Positions 46,385 to 54,777 are shown, numbered from the stretch's first letter. The stretch is 64,000 bases of DNA from Paenibacillus sp. FSL M7-0420 (GCF_038002345.1 NZ_JBBOCJ010000001.1:5146001-5210000), one strand, 5' to 3'. Made by a program: numbers and translations. The notes: generated by a model from the letters alone, not told the origin.

Positions 46385-46686
46385 TTAATAGATGGTCGTC
46401 TTGTAGTAAACGTATTTGTAGCGGAAGTAACCCCCAAGAAAGCTGCCCCATTTTTCAGAATATGTAGGAGCTAAAGGTGTGTTAGTTTACCAATTAGTAT
46501 AGGTAATTGTTTTATAGTAAACATCGGGGAATCCAGCCTGAAGATCTTCCCAGCCCCCTCCAAGTGATTGGTTCGTTTGAAGAATTCTAGTATAATCAAT
46601 AACATCAGCTACTTGTGCAGCGGAAGCAACGGGAGCGATAGTAAAAATTAGAGACAACGCATTATACCTGCGAATCTCTTTTTCAC
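46385..46686 (-). pseudogene. Secreted small-protein gene broken by a frameshift and a stop
   Basis: A GTG at 46684-46686 with AAAGGTG upstream starts KKRFAGIM. One base is missing near 46661, after which the next frame reads ALSLIFTIAPVASAAQ, completing a normal signal peptide. The mature part runs VADVIDYTRILQTNQSLGGGWEDLQ and reaches TYTNW before an in-frame TAA at 46487-46489. The same frame then continues TNTPLAPTYSEKWGSFL to YYKTTIY and a stop at 46385. With the missing base restored, the length is exactly 101 codons. The family is not recognised. Confidence 0.65.
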
Positions 46687-46689
46687 AAA

Positions 46690-46878
46690 ATCACACCTTT
46701 CGTTATTAGGATAACCCAACTTTATTCCATAAATAATAATTGTTGGTATAAGATAAAAATACTTTCCATATATAGTTAAAAATTTACCGTTTTATGTACG
46801 TTAAAAATTCAAATTGATCTCGCTAATGCAATTTCCGGCCATCTTAACCATACCTGAATGATACCCCTTCTACTATTC
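46690..46878. other. AT-rich stretch with no visible gene
   Basis: About 190 bases with no gene or clear structure. They include the upstream region of the broken secreted-peptide gene. Confidence 0.4.
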
Positions 46879-46881
46879 CGC

Positions 46882-47100
46882 CATAATCATGGATTTACTC
46901 TTCAGGGTAATCGTTATATTGGTACCAGACAAATACTCGTGTTTGTGACATCGCCGCAACTATGAAGTTTATATCGCTCTCCAGGACTTTCTATGCGCTA
47001 TGTAACTTTTCAAGACACTTTTGCATTTGGTATGAAGGATTTCTGCCAAGGCTTAAATCATTCTCTGCCGAACGACGAGGCCAGTGTCATAAGACTTTAA
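46882..47100 (+). pseudogene. Decayed reading frame ending before a terminator
   Basis: Plus-strand translation in one frame gives HNHGFTLQGNRYIGTRQILV to SPQL, a TGA at 46963-46965, then SLYRSPGLSMRYVTFQDTFA to NDEASVIRL and a stop at 47098-47100. A terminator hairpin begins 3 nt later. This suggests the 3' end of a lost gene, but no start codon or family can be named. Confidence 0.35.
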
Positions 47101-47103
47101 CCA

Positions 47104-47136
47104 ATAGCCCGCCGACCAGTTAAGGTTGACGGGCTT
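47104..47136. terminator. Third copy of the repeated AGCCCGCCGACCAG hairpin
   Basis: AGCCCGCCGACC, loop AGTTAA, GGTTGACGGGCT; the T tract is weak. It is very similar to the hairpins at 44576 and 46330. Confidence 0.6.
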
Positions 47137-47249
47137 CTGCCTATGTTGTAAAAGCAAGGTTATTTGCGGGTTTATATGTTGTATTAAGCCACGCTCCTAC
47201 CATTGACGAAGCAACTGCTTGCAACGGATCGGCGTAACGCCTCTCACAT

Positions 47250-48974
47250 TCAAGAGGCTTGCGTCGCATACAATCGTGCATAAATGCCGCCGCTACGCAG
47301 CAGTTCCTCATGCGTACCCGTCTCGGCTATCTCTGTGCCCTCCAGCACGACGATCTGGTCGGCATGACGGACCGTGGATAGCCGATGGGCAATCACCAGT
47401 GTTGTGCGATCCTTCGATATTTCGTCCAGCGCCTGCTGGATCTCTTGCTCGGTCTTGGTATCCAGCGCCGAAGTCGCTTCATCCAGAATGAGGATTGGCG
47501 CATTACGCAGAATCGCCCGTGCTATCGAAATCCGCTGTTTCTGCCCTCCTGACAGCCGTACACCGCGTTCACCAATCACCGTATCGTAGCCTTGCTCCAT
47601 CTGTGCTATGAAATCATGCGCTTTCGCCGCTTTCGCTGCGGCCATCACATCTTTCCCGGTTGCATCCGCCCATCCATAAGCGATATTGTCATACACGGAG
47701 CCGTCAAACAGGAAGGTGTCCTGCAGCACCATCGAGATATTGTCACGCAGGCTGGAGAGCGTCACATCCCGAATATCAATACCATCCACTCGAATCGAAC
47801 CGGCCTGAGGGTCGTAGAATCGGTTAACGAGACTGGCCAATGTCGTCTTTCCTACACCGGTTGTACCTACAAGCGCGACCGTCTTTCCGGGATCAATAGT
47901 CAGGTTCAGCCGTTCTAGTACAGGCGCACCCTCCTGATATACGAAGGTGACATCTTGAAAAGATATCTGTCCTTGTACACGCGGTAAGCTGACTGCGTCT
48001 CGCTTCTCCTGTATATCCTCCTCTTCTTCCAGCACCTCGTATACCCGTTTAAGACCTGCGGCGGCTCGCCCGGTCATCTCCACCAGATTGGAGAAGGACT
48101 TTACCGGCTGATAGAACATACCCAGGTAGGCGATGAATCCGATGATATCAGCAATGCTGACCTCGCCTGTTGCCATTAATCTGCCGCCTAGAATCACGAC
48201 AAACACAGTACCCAGCGCAGTGACAAAGGCTAACAACGGCACAGACGTTTCATAGAACAGACTGGCGCGCAAATAGGTCTTCGTATGTTTCATAGCCAGA
48301 CGAGATACGTTGCCCTGCTCCTCCTCCTGCCGATTAAAAATTTGGATTTCCTTCATGCCCGCCAAGTTCTCCTGCACCTTGCCGGAGATTTCTCCCCGCG
48401 TTTTGGAATTCTCTCCCCACAGCGGCGACAAATGCTTGCTCTGCCATATCGTAATCGCAAGCAGCAACGGAATCGTAATCAGACTGATCAGTGCCAGCTT
48501 CACATTAATCGTCAAGAGAAGAATGCCTACTCCGATAAAGGTCAATGCGTTGATGATAAAGTCAGGAATAGCATGGGCAATGAAAATTTCAGCTTCCATC
48601 GCATCATTCACAACGCGCCCGGTCAAGTCACCCGTCCGGCTTCGGTGGAAATAGCGCAAGCTCATCTGCTGATATTTGCTATACAATCTTGTTCTTAAAT
48701 CTGCTACATAATGAAGTGCCGCATAATGGTTCATATAGCCGGCCAGTGATGTTCCGATGGCTTGCAGACAGGTGGCTCCAAGCAGCAACAAACCAATCTT
48801 CAGCGCTTCCGCGGCAAACTGGCTGCTGCCTTCGGTAGCCAATTGGGTCAACGACCGAAGCGCCCAGGGCAGATAAAACCCGGCCATTGTGGCCATTACG
48901 ACACCGGCAAATCCAATCCCTAACTGCAACCAGTATTTCCGTGCGCCCAGCAGGACACGCCATGCGGTTGTCAT
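47250..48974 (-). CDS. ABC transporter, membrane-ATPase fusion, in siderophore operon
   Basis: 574-aa half-transporter, probably a homodimer. Six helices lie in about 20-300. The nucleotide-binding domain (about 335-574) has Walker A VGTTGVGKTTL, signature LSGGQKQRISIARA, Walker B ILILDEATSALDT and switch IAHRLSTV. Its ATG overlaps the stop of the FecE-type gene (ATGA), so it is the last gene of the iron operon. It could export a siderophore or move a ferri-siderophore; the sequence does not decide. Confidence 0.88.
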   Translation of the reverse strand: MTTAWRVLLGARKYWLQLGIGFAGVVMATMAGFYLPWALRSLTQLATEGSSQFAAEALKIGLLLLGATCLQAIGTSLAGYMNHYAALHYVADLRTRLYSKYQQMSLRYFHRSRTGDLTGRVVNDAMEAEIFIAHAIPDFIINALTFIGVGILLLTINVKLALISLITIPLLLAITIWQSKHLSPLWGENSKTRGEISGKVQENLAGMKEIQIFNRQEEEQGNVSRLAMKHTKTYLRASLFYETSVPLLAFVTALGTVFVVILGGRLMATGEVSIADIIGFIAYLGMFYQPVKSFSNLVEMTGRAAAGLKRVYEVLEEEEDIQEKRDAVSLPRVQGQISFQDVTFVYQEGAPVLERLNLTIDPGKTVALVGTTGVGKTTLASLVNRFYDPQAGSIRVDGIDIRDVTLSSLRDNISMVLQDTFLFDGSVYDNIAYGWADATGKDVMAAAKAAKAHDFIAQMEQGYDTVIGERGVRLSGGQKQRISIARAILRNAPILILDEATSALDTKTEQEIQQALDEISKDRTTLVIAHRLSTVRHADQIVVLEGTEIAETGTHEELLRSGGIYARLYATQAS

Positions 48975-49828
48975 GTGGCAATCGCCTCCTTCTGCCCCTT
49001 AGCCTCTGGGAATCCTTGATCTACTTCTTGGTCTCTACGCTTATCACGCAATAGCTCGTACGTCACATACACCGGCCGCCCTGTTCGTGGTTCCAGCATA
49101 ATCTCGGCATCAATGGCAAACACCTCACGCAGCGTCTGTACCGTCATTACACGCTCTGGCGAGCCATGCTCCACCACCTGGCCCTCACGAATCGCCACCA
49201 TATAGTCGGAGAAGCGTGCTGCCAGATTCAGGTCATGCAGTACCATCACAATCGTCACGTGCTGACTGCGATTCAGGTCATAGAGCAGTTCCAGTACTTC
49301 GAGCTGATGCGCCAGGTCCAGATAGGTGGTGGGTTCATCCAGCAGGATCAGATCGGTCTGCTGGGTGAGCGCCATCGCAATCCATACGCGCTGACGCTGA
49401 CCGCCAGAGAGCGTATCCACCTCACGATGCTCGAACGCTGTAAGCTGGGTAACCGCTAAGGCCCAGGCTACTACTTGCTTATCCTCTTTGGAGAGCTTGC
49501 CGAAACCCCGTTGATGAGGAAAACGTCCATAGGCGACTAACTGGCCGACCGTCAAACCGCTCGGTGCGGTTGGCGTCTGCGGCAGAATCGCCATCTGCTT
49601 GGCGACTTCCTTGGTGGACAGTGTGCGGATATCGGCACCATTCAGATAGACCGTACCATTATTCGTCTTGAGCAGCCGGCCGACTGCCTTGAGTACAGTT
49701 GATTTGCCGCATCCATTGGGACCAATAATCGAGGTGATCTGTCCACGCGGAATCTGCAAATCCAGTTCTTTGACGATAAGCGTGTCATTATAGGCAATAT
49801 CAATTTGCTCTGCTGTAATACTTTCCAT
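48971..49828 (-). CDS. Iron-siderophore ABC ATPase (FecE/FhuC type)
   Basis: 285-aa ATPase that powers ferri-siderophore import. Walker A GPNGCGKST, Q-loop MAILPQTP, signature LSGGQRQRVWIAMAL, Walker B LILLDEPTTYLD and switch VLHDLNLAARF are all present. AGGAGG precedes the ATG. It lies 9 nt after the second permease gene. Confidence 0.95.
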   Translation of the reverse strand: MESITAEQIDIAYNDTLIVKELDLQIPRGQITSIIGPNGCGKSTVLKAVGRLLKTNNGTVYLNGADIRTLSTKEVAKQMAILPQTPTAPSGLTVGQLVAYGRFPHQRGFGKLSKEDKQVVAWALAVTQLTAFEHREVDTLSGGQRQRVWIAMALTQQTDLILLDEPTTYLDLAHQLEVLELLYDLNRSQHVTIVMVLHDLNLAARFSDYMVAIREGQVVEHGSPERVMTVQTLREVFAIDAEIMLEPRTGRPVYVTYELLRDKRRDQEVDQGFPEAKGQKEAIAT

Positions 49829-49837
49829 GACGTCCTC

Positions 49838-50851
49838 CTAATTGGCCTTCGCTAGTAAATAAAGAAAGTACGGAACACTGATGACCGTAATGACGATTCC
49901 CGTCGGCACATCTCCCCCCAGGTTAACCGTGCGCGTAATCGTGTCTGCCAGCACCACGACTAATCCGCCGGTCAGGCTGGCAGCCGGAATGAGCAATTTG
50001 TGATCGGGCCCGACCAGTTTTCTTGCCATATGCGGAGCGATCAAGCCAACGAAGAAGAAGCTTCCGCCAACAGCCACAGCGCCAGAGGATAAAGCAACAG
50101 CAGCGATCGACAACCCCAAAAACTGCCGCTTCACAGAAAGACCCAGCCCTTCTGCCGTCTGATAGCCCAGATGGAGGGTGTTCAGCATCCGGGACTTGTA
50201 GAAAATATAGCCGATTAAAATCAAGACCCATGGTGCCAGTACGGAAATATAGCGCCAATCAGCGCCCCACAAGCTTCCCGCCAGCCAATTCAGCATGAAG
50301 TCCATCTGCGAATCATCCAGCTTGAGTGTCAGGAAGGTGGTCAGCGCCCCATACCCGCTTCCGAGCGCGACCCCGGTTAAGATCAGACCGATTGGCGAGA
50401 GGTTTCGCCCGCGGTGATAAGATAATAAGAAGATCAATCCCGCCGCCAGCAGGCCGCCAACAAAGGCCAGCAGCGGCAGGGCAATGAAGGAACTTTTTCC
50501 TGTCGATGCGATGAATACTACGAAGAACAGGACAAACAAACCTGATCCTGAACTAATCCCCAGTGTCCCCGGACTAGCCATGTCGTTGCGCAGCAAACTC
50601 TGCATCACGACCCCACCCGCTCCCATTCCCAGACCTACCAAGATCGACAGTACGATTCGTGGCATTCGAAAATCGAACAGGATCAGATTGTGCTTGCCGG
50701 TACCGTTACCCAGGAGAACGTTCAGCACTTCCAGCGGTGAAAGATTCATCTTGCCGGAATTCATGCTAATGACAGCAAACATAAGGATGAGCAGCACAAG
50801 CACTACATTGATGAGGATACCCCGTTGCACCGTATAACGCTGCTTGATCAT
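49838..50851 (-). CDS. FecCD-family siderophore permease 2
   Basis: 337 aa with about ten membrane helices. Landmarks are FRMPRIVLSILVGLGMGAGGVVMQSLLRNDMASPGTLGISSG and the ATPase-contact region FVGLIAPHMARKLVGPDHK. It overlaps the upstream permease gene by 4 nt (ATGA). With permease 1 it forms the transmembrane heterodimer. Confidence 0.95.
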   Translation of the reverse strand: MIKQRYTVQRGILINVVLVLLILMFAVISMNSGKMNLSPLEVLNVLLGNGTGKHNLILFDFRMPRIVLSILVGLGMGAGGVVMQSLLRNDMASPGTLGISSGSGLFVLFFVVFIASTGKSSFIALPLLAFVGGLLAAGLIFLLSYHRGRNLSPIGLILTGVALGSGYGALTTFLTLKLDDSQMDFMLNWLAGSLWGADWRYISVLAPWVLILIGYIFYKSRMLNTLHLGYQTAEGLGLSVKRQFLGLSIAAVALSSGAVAVGGSFFFVGLIAPHMARKLVGPDHKLLIPAASLTGGLVVVLADTITRTVNLGGDVPTGIVITVISVPYFLYLLAKAN

Positions 50852-51873
50852 TCGAATTCCCTCCTTTGCCTGCGGGCGAGGAAGAGAAAGTACGGCACAC
50901 CAATGATGGAAAAAATAATGCCAATCGGTGTTTCGAACGGCCTATTAATCAAACGGCCAGCCAGATCGGCCGATACGGTCAGCAACGCGCCATATAGCGC
51001 AGCCGCCGGAATAATGTACCGATAGTCGACACCGACCATATATCGCACAATATGCGGGGTAATCAGACCCACAAAACCGATTGGGCCAACCACGACAACA
51101 GCCAATCCAGTCAGCACGAGCACGATAATCGTCGATAGCCCCTTGACCAGTCCGCTACGGATACCGAGTCCACTTGCCACATCCTCTCCCAGACTGAGCA
51201 GTGTAACGGAAGGAGCCAGCGCCAGCGCCAGCAGTATACCACCAACAAATAAGGGGGAGATAATCAGTAGTTCCCCCCACTTGGCCCCCGCTGTACTGCC
51301 TGCCGTCCAGAATGCCAATGCCCGGCCCAGGTTGTAATTGATCGCCAAATACTGACTGAGTGCGCCAAACAGCATGGAGATGGACAGCCCTGCCAGTACC
51401 AGCCGCTGAGGCGTCATTCCGCGCTTGCCCAGTGACGCAATGAAGTAAGTGATCCCGGTCGCGAGCGCTGCTCCCAGACATGCAAACAGCATCATTTGCC
51501 CATACGAATAACCCGGTAGAAACGCCAGGCATAGCGCAATCGCGAATGCTGCCCCGGAGCTGATCCCCATCAGCCCGGAGTCGGCCAGCGGATTGCGCGT
51601 TGTCCCCTGCATGATCGCACCACAAACCGCAAGGCTACATCCGACGATCAGATCGGCTACAGTACGCGGAAGACGTAGGGTTTGAATAATTTGATGTTCA
51701 GTGAGCGTTGGATCAAACCGGAAAATAGCCTCCCATGCAGTCGCTAACCTCATATCAGCGGCACCAAAGCTAATCGACGCCGCTGACATGAGAACCGTTA
51801 ATCCAAGCCCTACCACCATGTAGATGGTGAAGTTCACCGCCCCACGGCGATTTTGTTCAGGCTTGTTTTTCAT
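50848..51873 (-). CDS. FecCD-family siderophore permease 1
   Basis: 341 aa with about ten membrane helices. Landmarks are LRLPRTVADLIVGCSLAVCGAIMQGTTRNPLADSGLMGISSG and FVGLITPHIVRYMVGVDYR. AGGGGACC precedes the ATG. It lies 17 nt after the AraC/binding-protein gene. Confidence 0.95.
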   Translation of the reverse strand: MKNKPEQNRRGAVNFTIYMVVGLGLTVLMSAASISFGAADMRLATAWEAIFRFDPTLTEHQIIQTLRLPRTVADLIVGCSLAVCGAIMQGTTRNPLADSGLMGISSGAAFAIALCLAFLPGYSYGQMMLFACLGAALATGITYFIASLGKRGMTPQRLVLAGLSISMLFGALSQYLAINYNLGRALAFWTAGSTAGAKWGELLIISPLFVGGILLALALAPSVTLLSLGEDVASGLGIRSGLVKGLSTIIVLVLTGLAVVVVGPIGFVGLITPHIVRYMVGVDYRYIIPAAALYGALLTVSADLAGRLINRPFETPIGIIFSIIGVPYFLFLARRQRREFE

Positions 51874-51890
51874 CGTATTTCCAGGTCCCC

Positions 51891-52886
51891 TTATTTAGCT
51901 AATGCCAGCAATTGATTGATAATATGATCAATCAATGCACTGGAAGTCATTATATCCGTGGACCAAGATAGCGATGAACCCACCGTTACGATCCGGTTAT
52001 GTTGCACAGCGGGTAGTGATTTCCAAACCGCATGATCAGCAGGAACTTCCGTATCTCCTAAGGCGATCAAATAATCCCCCATGTAAGCGGGCAAGACCTC
52101 CATAGAGATCTGTCCCCAATATTTATCCGCGTCAATAATATCAGATTGAACTTTTGACGGTGCCTTCATTTGAAGCTGATTATACATAAGCTCGCCAACC
52201 GCATGCTTGGCTCCAGCGATGGAGTTCGTTTTATCACCGAATTCTCCCATAGTAATCGTCACGTCTGCAAGGCCGGCATTCTTAAGGGATAGCTTCGCTT
52301 CTTCGATTTTGTTAGCATAAGCATCCAAAACAGCCTCAGCCTCTTTCGGCTTATTCAGAACATCGCCAATGAAATGGATACGCTCCTCTGTGGTCATATC
52401 ACCATAAGGGACATAAATGGTCGGGGCAATTTTGGATAAATCCTCATAATTCTCTTCGCCCCATGCTAATATGATCAGATCAGGCTCAAGCGTCATGACA
52501 TCTTCCGGCTCCATTTTTATGTTAACTGAATCTTTAATCTCGTTAGAATAGACCGCCTCTGTCTCGCCCTTTGTCGCTCTCGCCACACCTAGAGGAGTTA
52601 CACCCAAAGCTACCACATCACCAACCAGATAATCGACTACAACACGCTGAGGGTTGCCCGGCACCTCAACATCACCCTTTACTGTAGATATCTTTCTGGT
52701 CTGCGAGACTGCTTCTGAAGCTTTCGTCTCCTGTACTTCCGGTTGTGTCGTCTGCCCGGTCTCCGCAGGCGGATTCACCGTTCCCCTATTATTCGCTGGC
52801 GTCCCCGACGTACATGCCGTCAGCAGCAGCATCAGGCTCATCGCCGCCACAAAGATCATTTCTTTACTTCGTACTTGTCCAAACAT
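51891..52886 (-). CDS. Nested start: stand-alone siderophore-binding lipoprotein
   Basis: Within the fused frame, an ATG at 52884-52886 with GGGGAA 7 nt upstream gives a 331-aa protein of ordinary size for siderophore-binding lipoproteins, starting MFGQVRSKEMIF and with LTAC at its residue 25. A promoter with a Fur box lies just upstream (52938-52966). Separate production of the binding protein from this start is inferred and would explain the lipobox in the middle of the fusion. Confidence 0.65.
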   Translation of the reverse strand: MFGQVRSKEMIFVAAMSLMLLLTACTSGTPANNRGTVNPPAETGQTTQPEVQETKASEAVSQTRKISTVKGDVEVPGNPQRVVVDYLVGDVVALGVTPLGVARATKGETEAVYSNEIKDSVNIKMEPEDVMTLEPDLIILAWGEENYEDLSKIAPTIYVPYGDMTTEERIHFIGDVLNKPKEAEAVLDAYANKIEEAKLSLKNAGLADVTITMGEFGDKTNSIAGAKHAVGELMYNQLQMKAPSKVQSDIIDADKYWGQISMEVLPAYMGDYLIALGDTEVPADHAVWKSLPAVQHNRIVTVGSSLSWSTDIMTSSALIDHIINQLLALAK

Positions 52887-53858
52887 GCTTGATTCCCCAT
52901 CTCTATAAGACTTGACTAGACTCGCCAGTTCCCTCTCATTGTATTGAAGATGAGAATCATTATCAATACCATCAACCTGCATAGGTAGTGCGTTTATTTT
53001 CCGATAATCACTCGGCGTCATCTTGTAATACTTCTTAAACATCCGAAACAAGTTCTTCTCATCAGCAAATCCAGATCCTGTTGCTATCTCTTTAATGGTT
53101 GCCTCTGTATACTTCAAGTCATGACAGGCAGCTTCAATCCTTCTCTGAATGAGATACTCCTGTAAGCTCATCCCTTCCTTCTTTTTGAACAACCGCGTTA
53201 ATTGCCCGCCACTGATCCCAAACATAGCGGCAATATCCTGGAACATAATCGGCTCCCTGTAATGCTTATCGAGATATACCTTCGCAGAACAGGCTGGATT
53301 GGGCTGGAGATAGCGAATCTCGCCACCCTCTAAATCTCTGAACACCCTATGAATCAATTGATATAGATAAGCTTTGGCCTGTAGCTGATCCATCGCCTTG
53401 CCGCGGTTCCAGTCATTCATCATCTGTTGAAACCAGTCGAGCAGCAAGATAGGATTACTTGGTGTATAACCAAACTGTTGAACAAATGGATTGACTTGCT
53501 CCAGTAGTTGCTGCAGGTACCTCCTGGAGAAGAGAGGGGATTCAGCTTTATACAACACCATGAAGGTCTTCACCTTCTCCCCTGTAGACGAAATACTAAG
53601 CAGGCTCCCCTTGCCGCCGTGAACCAAACCGAAGCGTTCCATCCCAAATGTGGTCTCATTCAGTTGAATTTGCGCTTCCCCTCCACATACATAGATAAGC
53701 ATGCTGCTAGGCATTTTATATTGCTCCAATGGATATTGGGGCGCTACATGATGTAAGCGTACATCTATCAATGTAATGATTGAACGTGCCCAGATGCGGG
53801 CCATCATGTCGATCATCTCCGGTGTATAGGCATGGCTTGCTTCTGATTTCTCTTGCAT
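51891..53858 (-). CDS. AraC regulator fused in frame to a siderophore-binding lipoprotein
   Basis: One open frame of 655 codons joins two proteins. Residues 1-190 form a cupin-like ligand region. Residues 195-295 are an AraC double HTH (DIAAMFGISGGQLTRLFKKKEG; IATGSGFADEKNLFRMFKKYYKMTPSDYRK). A 30-residue hydrophilic linker follows. From residue 325 the chain reads like a complete lipoprotein: helix MIFVAAMSLMLLLTAC with lipobox Cys349, then a Peripla_BP_2 domain (VVVDYLVGDVVALG; LEPDLIILAWGEENYEDLSKIAPTIYVPYGD). B. subtilis Btr also joins AraC to such a domain but, as I recall, without a signal sequence. A Fur box precedes the gene. GAGGGAG lies 9 nt before the ATG. Confidence 0.88.
   Translation of the reverse strand: MQEKSEASHAYTPEMIDMMARIWARSIITLIDVRLHHVAPQYPLEQYKMPSSMLIYVCGGEAQIQLNETTFGMERFGLVHGGKGSLLSISSTGEKVKTFMVLYKAESPLFSRRYLQQLLEQVNPFVQQFGYTPSNPILLLDWFQQMMNDWNRGKAMDQLQAKAYLYQLIHRVFRDLEGGEIRYLQPNPACSAKVYLDKHYREPIMFQDIAAMFGISGGQLTRLFKKKEGMSLQEYLIQRRIEAACHDLKYTEATIKEIATGSGFADEKNLFRMFKKYYKMTPSDYRKINALPMQVDGIDNDSHLQYNERELASLVKSYRDGESSMFGQVRSKEMIFVAAMSLMLLLTACTSGTPANNRGTVNPPAETGQTTQPEVQETKASEAVSQTRKISTVKGDVEVPGNPQRVVVDYLVGDVVALGVTPLGVARATKGETEAVYSNEIKDSVNIKMEPEDVMTLEPDLIILAWGEENYEDLSKIAPTIYVPYGDMTTEERIHFIGDVLNKPKEAEAVLDAYANKIEEAKLSLKNAGLADVTITMGEFGDKTNSIAGAKHAVGELMYNQLQMKAPSKVQSDIIDADKYWGQISMEVLPAYMGDYLIALGDTEVPADHAVWKSLPAVQHNRIVTVGSSLSWSTDIMTSSALIDHIINQLLALAK
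52938..52966 (-). promoter_or_regulatory. Internal promoter with Fur box inside the fused gene
   Basis: Minus-strand TTGATA (52961-52966) and TACAAT (52938-52943) are 17 nt apart. TGATAATGATTCTCA (52951-52965) overlaps the -35 and matches the 7-1-7 Fur consensus TGATAATnATTATCA at 13 of 14 defined positions. It lies 52 nt upstream of the nested lipoprotein start. Confidence 0.7.
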
Positions 53859-53880
53859 CTATCCGCGCTCCCTCATCAAT

Positions 53881-53901
53881 TGATATTGATTATCAATATC
53901 A
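53881..53901 (-). promoter_or_regulatory. Fur box upstream of the siderophore operon
   Basis: GATATTGATTATCAATATC (53882-53900) is a perfect 9-1-9 palindrome and contains two overlapping 7-1-7 Fur sites, each with one mismatch. It lies 23 nt before the AraC-fusion start. Iron repression by Fur is inferred. Confidence 0.85.
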
Positions 53902-54223
53902 TATTTCATGAGGTAAGTATATCATCATTAAGTAAACTTGGGTTGTTTTGTAGGAAGGGTTAGGCTCGATATCATCAAAATCGTAGAACCCTTAGCACGC
54001 TATCCTCGATTTTCAAATATGGCAGTTTAAGTTCACCCTCAACCATTTCCTCCAATCATTCAGACCGTTAATATTCGTTTCCCCTATATCCATACTCATC
54101 GTTTATCCCTCGTTACAAAGGGCTTATTTCATTATGAATTTTGTGTGCTATGGGCATATGCCGTGTTGGATATGGGTTATAGTCCATAGACTGTTGACGA
54201 GATATTATTTGAGGAGGTTACTT
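53902..54223. other. Gene-free region between iron operon and small-protein genes
   Basis: About 320 bases with no gene I can support. The part near 54130-54223 must hold the promoter of the 97-aa protein; no clear boxes are seen. Confidence 0.4.
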
Positions 54224-54517
54224 ATGGAAACGAATTATCAACAAGTTGCCTGGAATTGTATGAATAAGTATGTCGGTATTACGACAACGGACGGTCAGTC
54301 TCACGACGGGTTTATTGCTCAAATCGATCAGAACAACGTTATACTTGCCATTCCCACAAATGAAATGATGGGCCAGATGAACGGAATGCCTGCTAACGCA
54401 ACAGCCTACAGACAATTCGGATACTATCCGGGATTCTACCCGCGCCGCCGCTTTTATCCAAGACCGATTCCCTTTGGTGCCATTACAGCTTTATACTTGC
54501 TTCCATTTTTCATTTAA
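54224..54517 (+). CDS. Small protein, 97 aa, unknown function
   Basis: Starts METNYQQVAW with GAGGAGG 6 nt upstream. Residues 8-40 (MNKYVGITTTDGQSHDGFIAQIDQNNVILAIPT) form a small beta-barrel-like pattern similar to that of YuzF-type spore-former proteins. The tail has a Tyr/Arg/Pro-rich region (GYYPGFYPRRRFYPRP) and a short hydrophobic end. It precedes the DUF2642-like gene by 66 nt, so the two are probably a pair. A spore or envelope role is a guess. Confidence 0.65.
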   Translation: METNYQQVAWNCMNKYVGITTTDGQSHDGFIAQIDQNNVILAIPTNEMMGQMNGMPANATAYRQFGYYPGFYPRRRFYPRPIPFGAITALYLLPFFI

Positions 54518-54583
54518 TAATGATTAGGGAATTCGTTATTGCATGGGCATCCGCCCAGTTCTTTATGTGGGCATTAGCATAGG

Positions 54584-54733
54584 ATGATGTATAACCAGGT
54601 AGTGCTCGAAACCACTCGCGGAGGGATTAGCGGCTGCTTAGTGGAAGTTAAGCCAGACCACGTTGTATTGCATACCAGGGGCCGGAAGTTTTTCGTACGA
54701 ATCTGCGAGATTGTCTGGATCATGCCAGAATAG
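54584..54733 (+). CDS. DUF2642/YuzF-like small protein
   Basis: 49 aa: TRGGISGCLVEVKPDHVVLH, then RKFFVRICEIVWIMPE. This is the DUF2642 pattern (VKPDHIVLxxxxxKFxIRIxEIVWIMP) found in sporulating Bacillales. The ribosome binding site is weak (TAGG directly before ATGATG), so translation may be coupled to the upstream 97-aa gene. A terminator follows at 54745. Confidence 0.72.
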   Translation: MMYNQVVLETTRGGISGCLVEVKPDHVVLHTRGRKFFVRICEIVWIMPE

Positions 54734-54744
54734 ATTTTGTGAGG

Positions 54745-54769
54745 GAGCTACGACAGTAGCTCTTTTTTT
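54745..54769 (+). terminator. Terminator after the DUF2642-like gene
   Basis: GAGCTAC, loop GACA, GTAGCTC, then seven T residues. Confidence 0.92.
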
Positions 54770-54777
54770 GATTTGCC

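Noticed and set aside
44166-47136. Prophage or integrative element
   Set aside because: The patch is AT-rich, but no integrase, attachment site or phage gene is visible.
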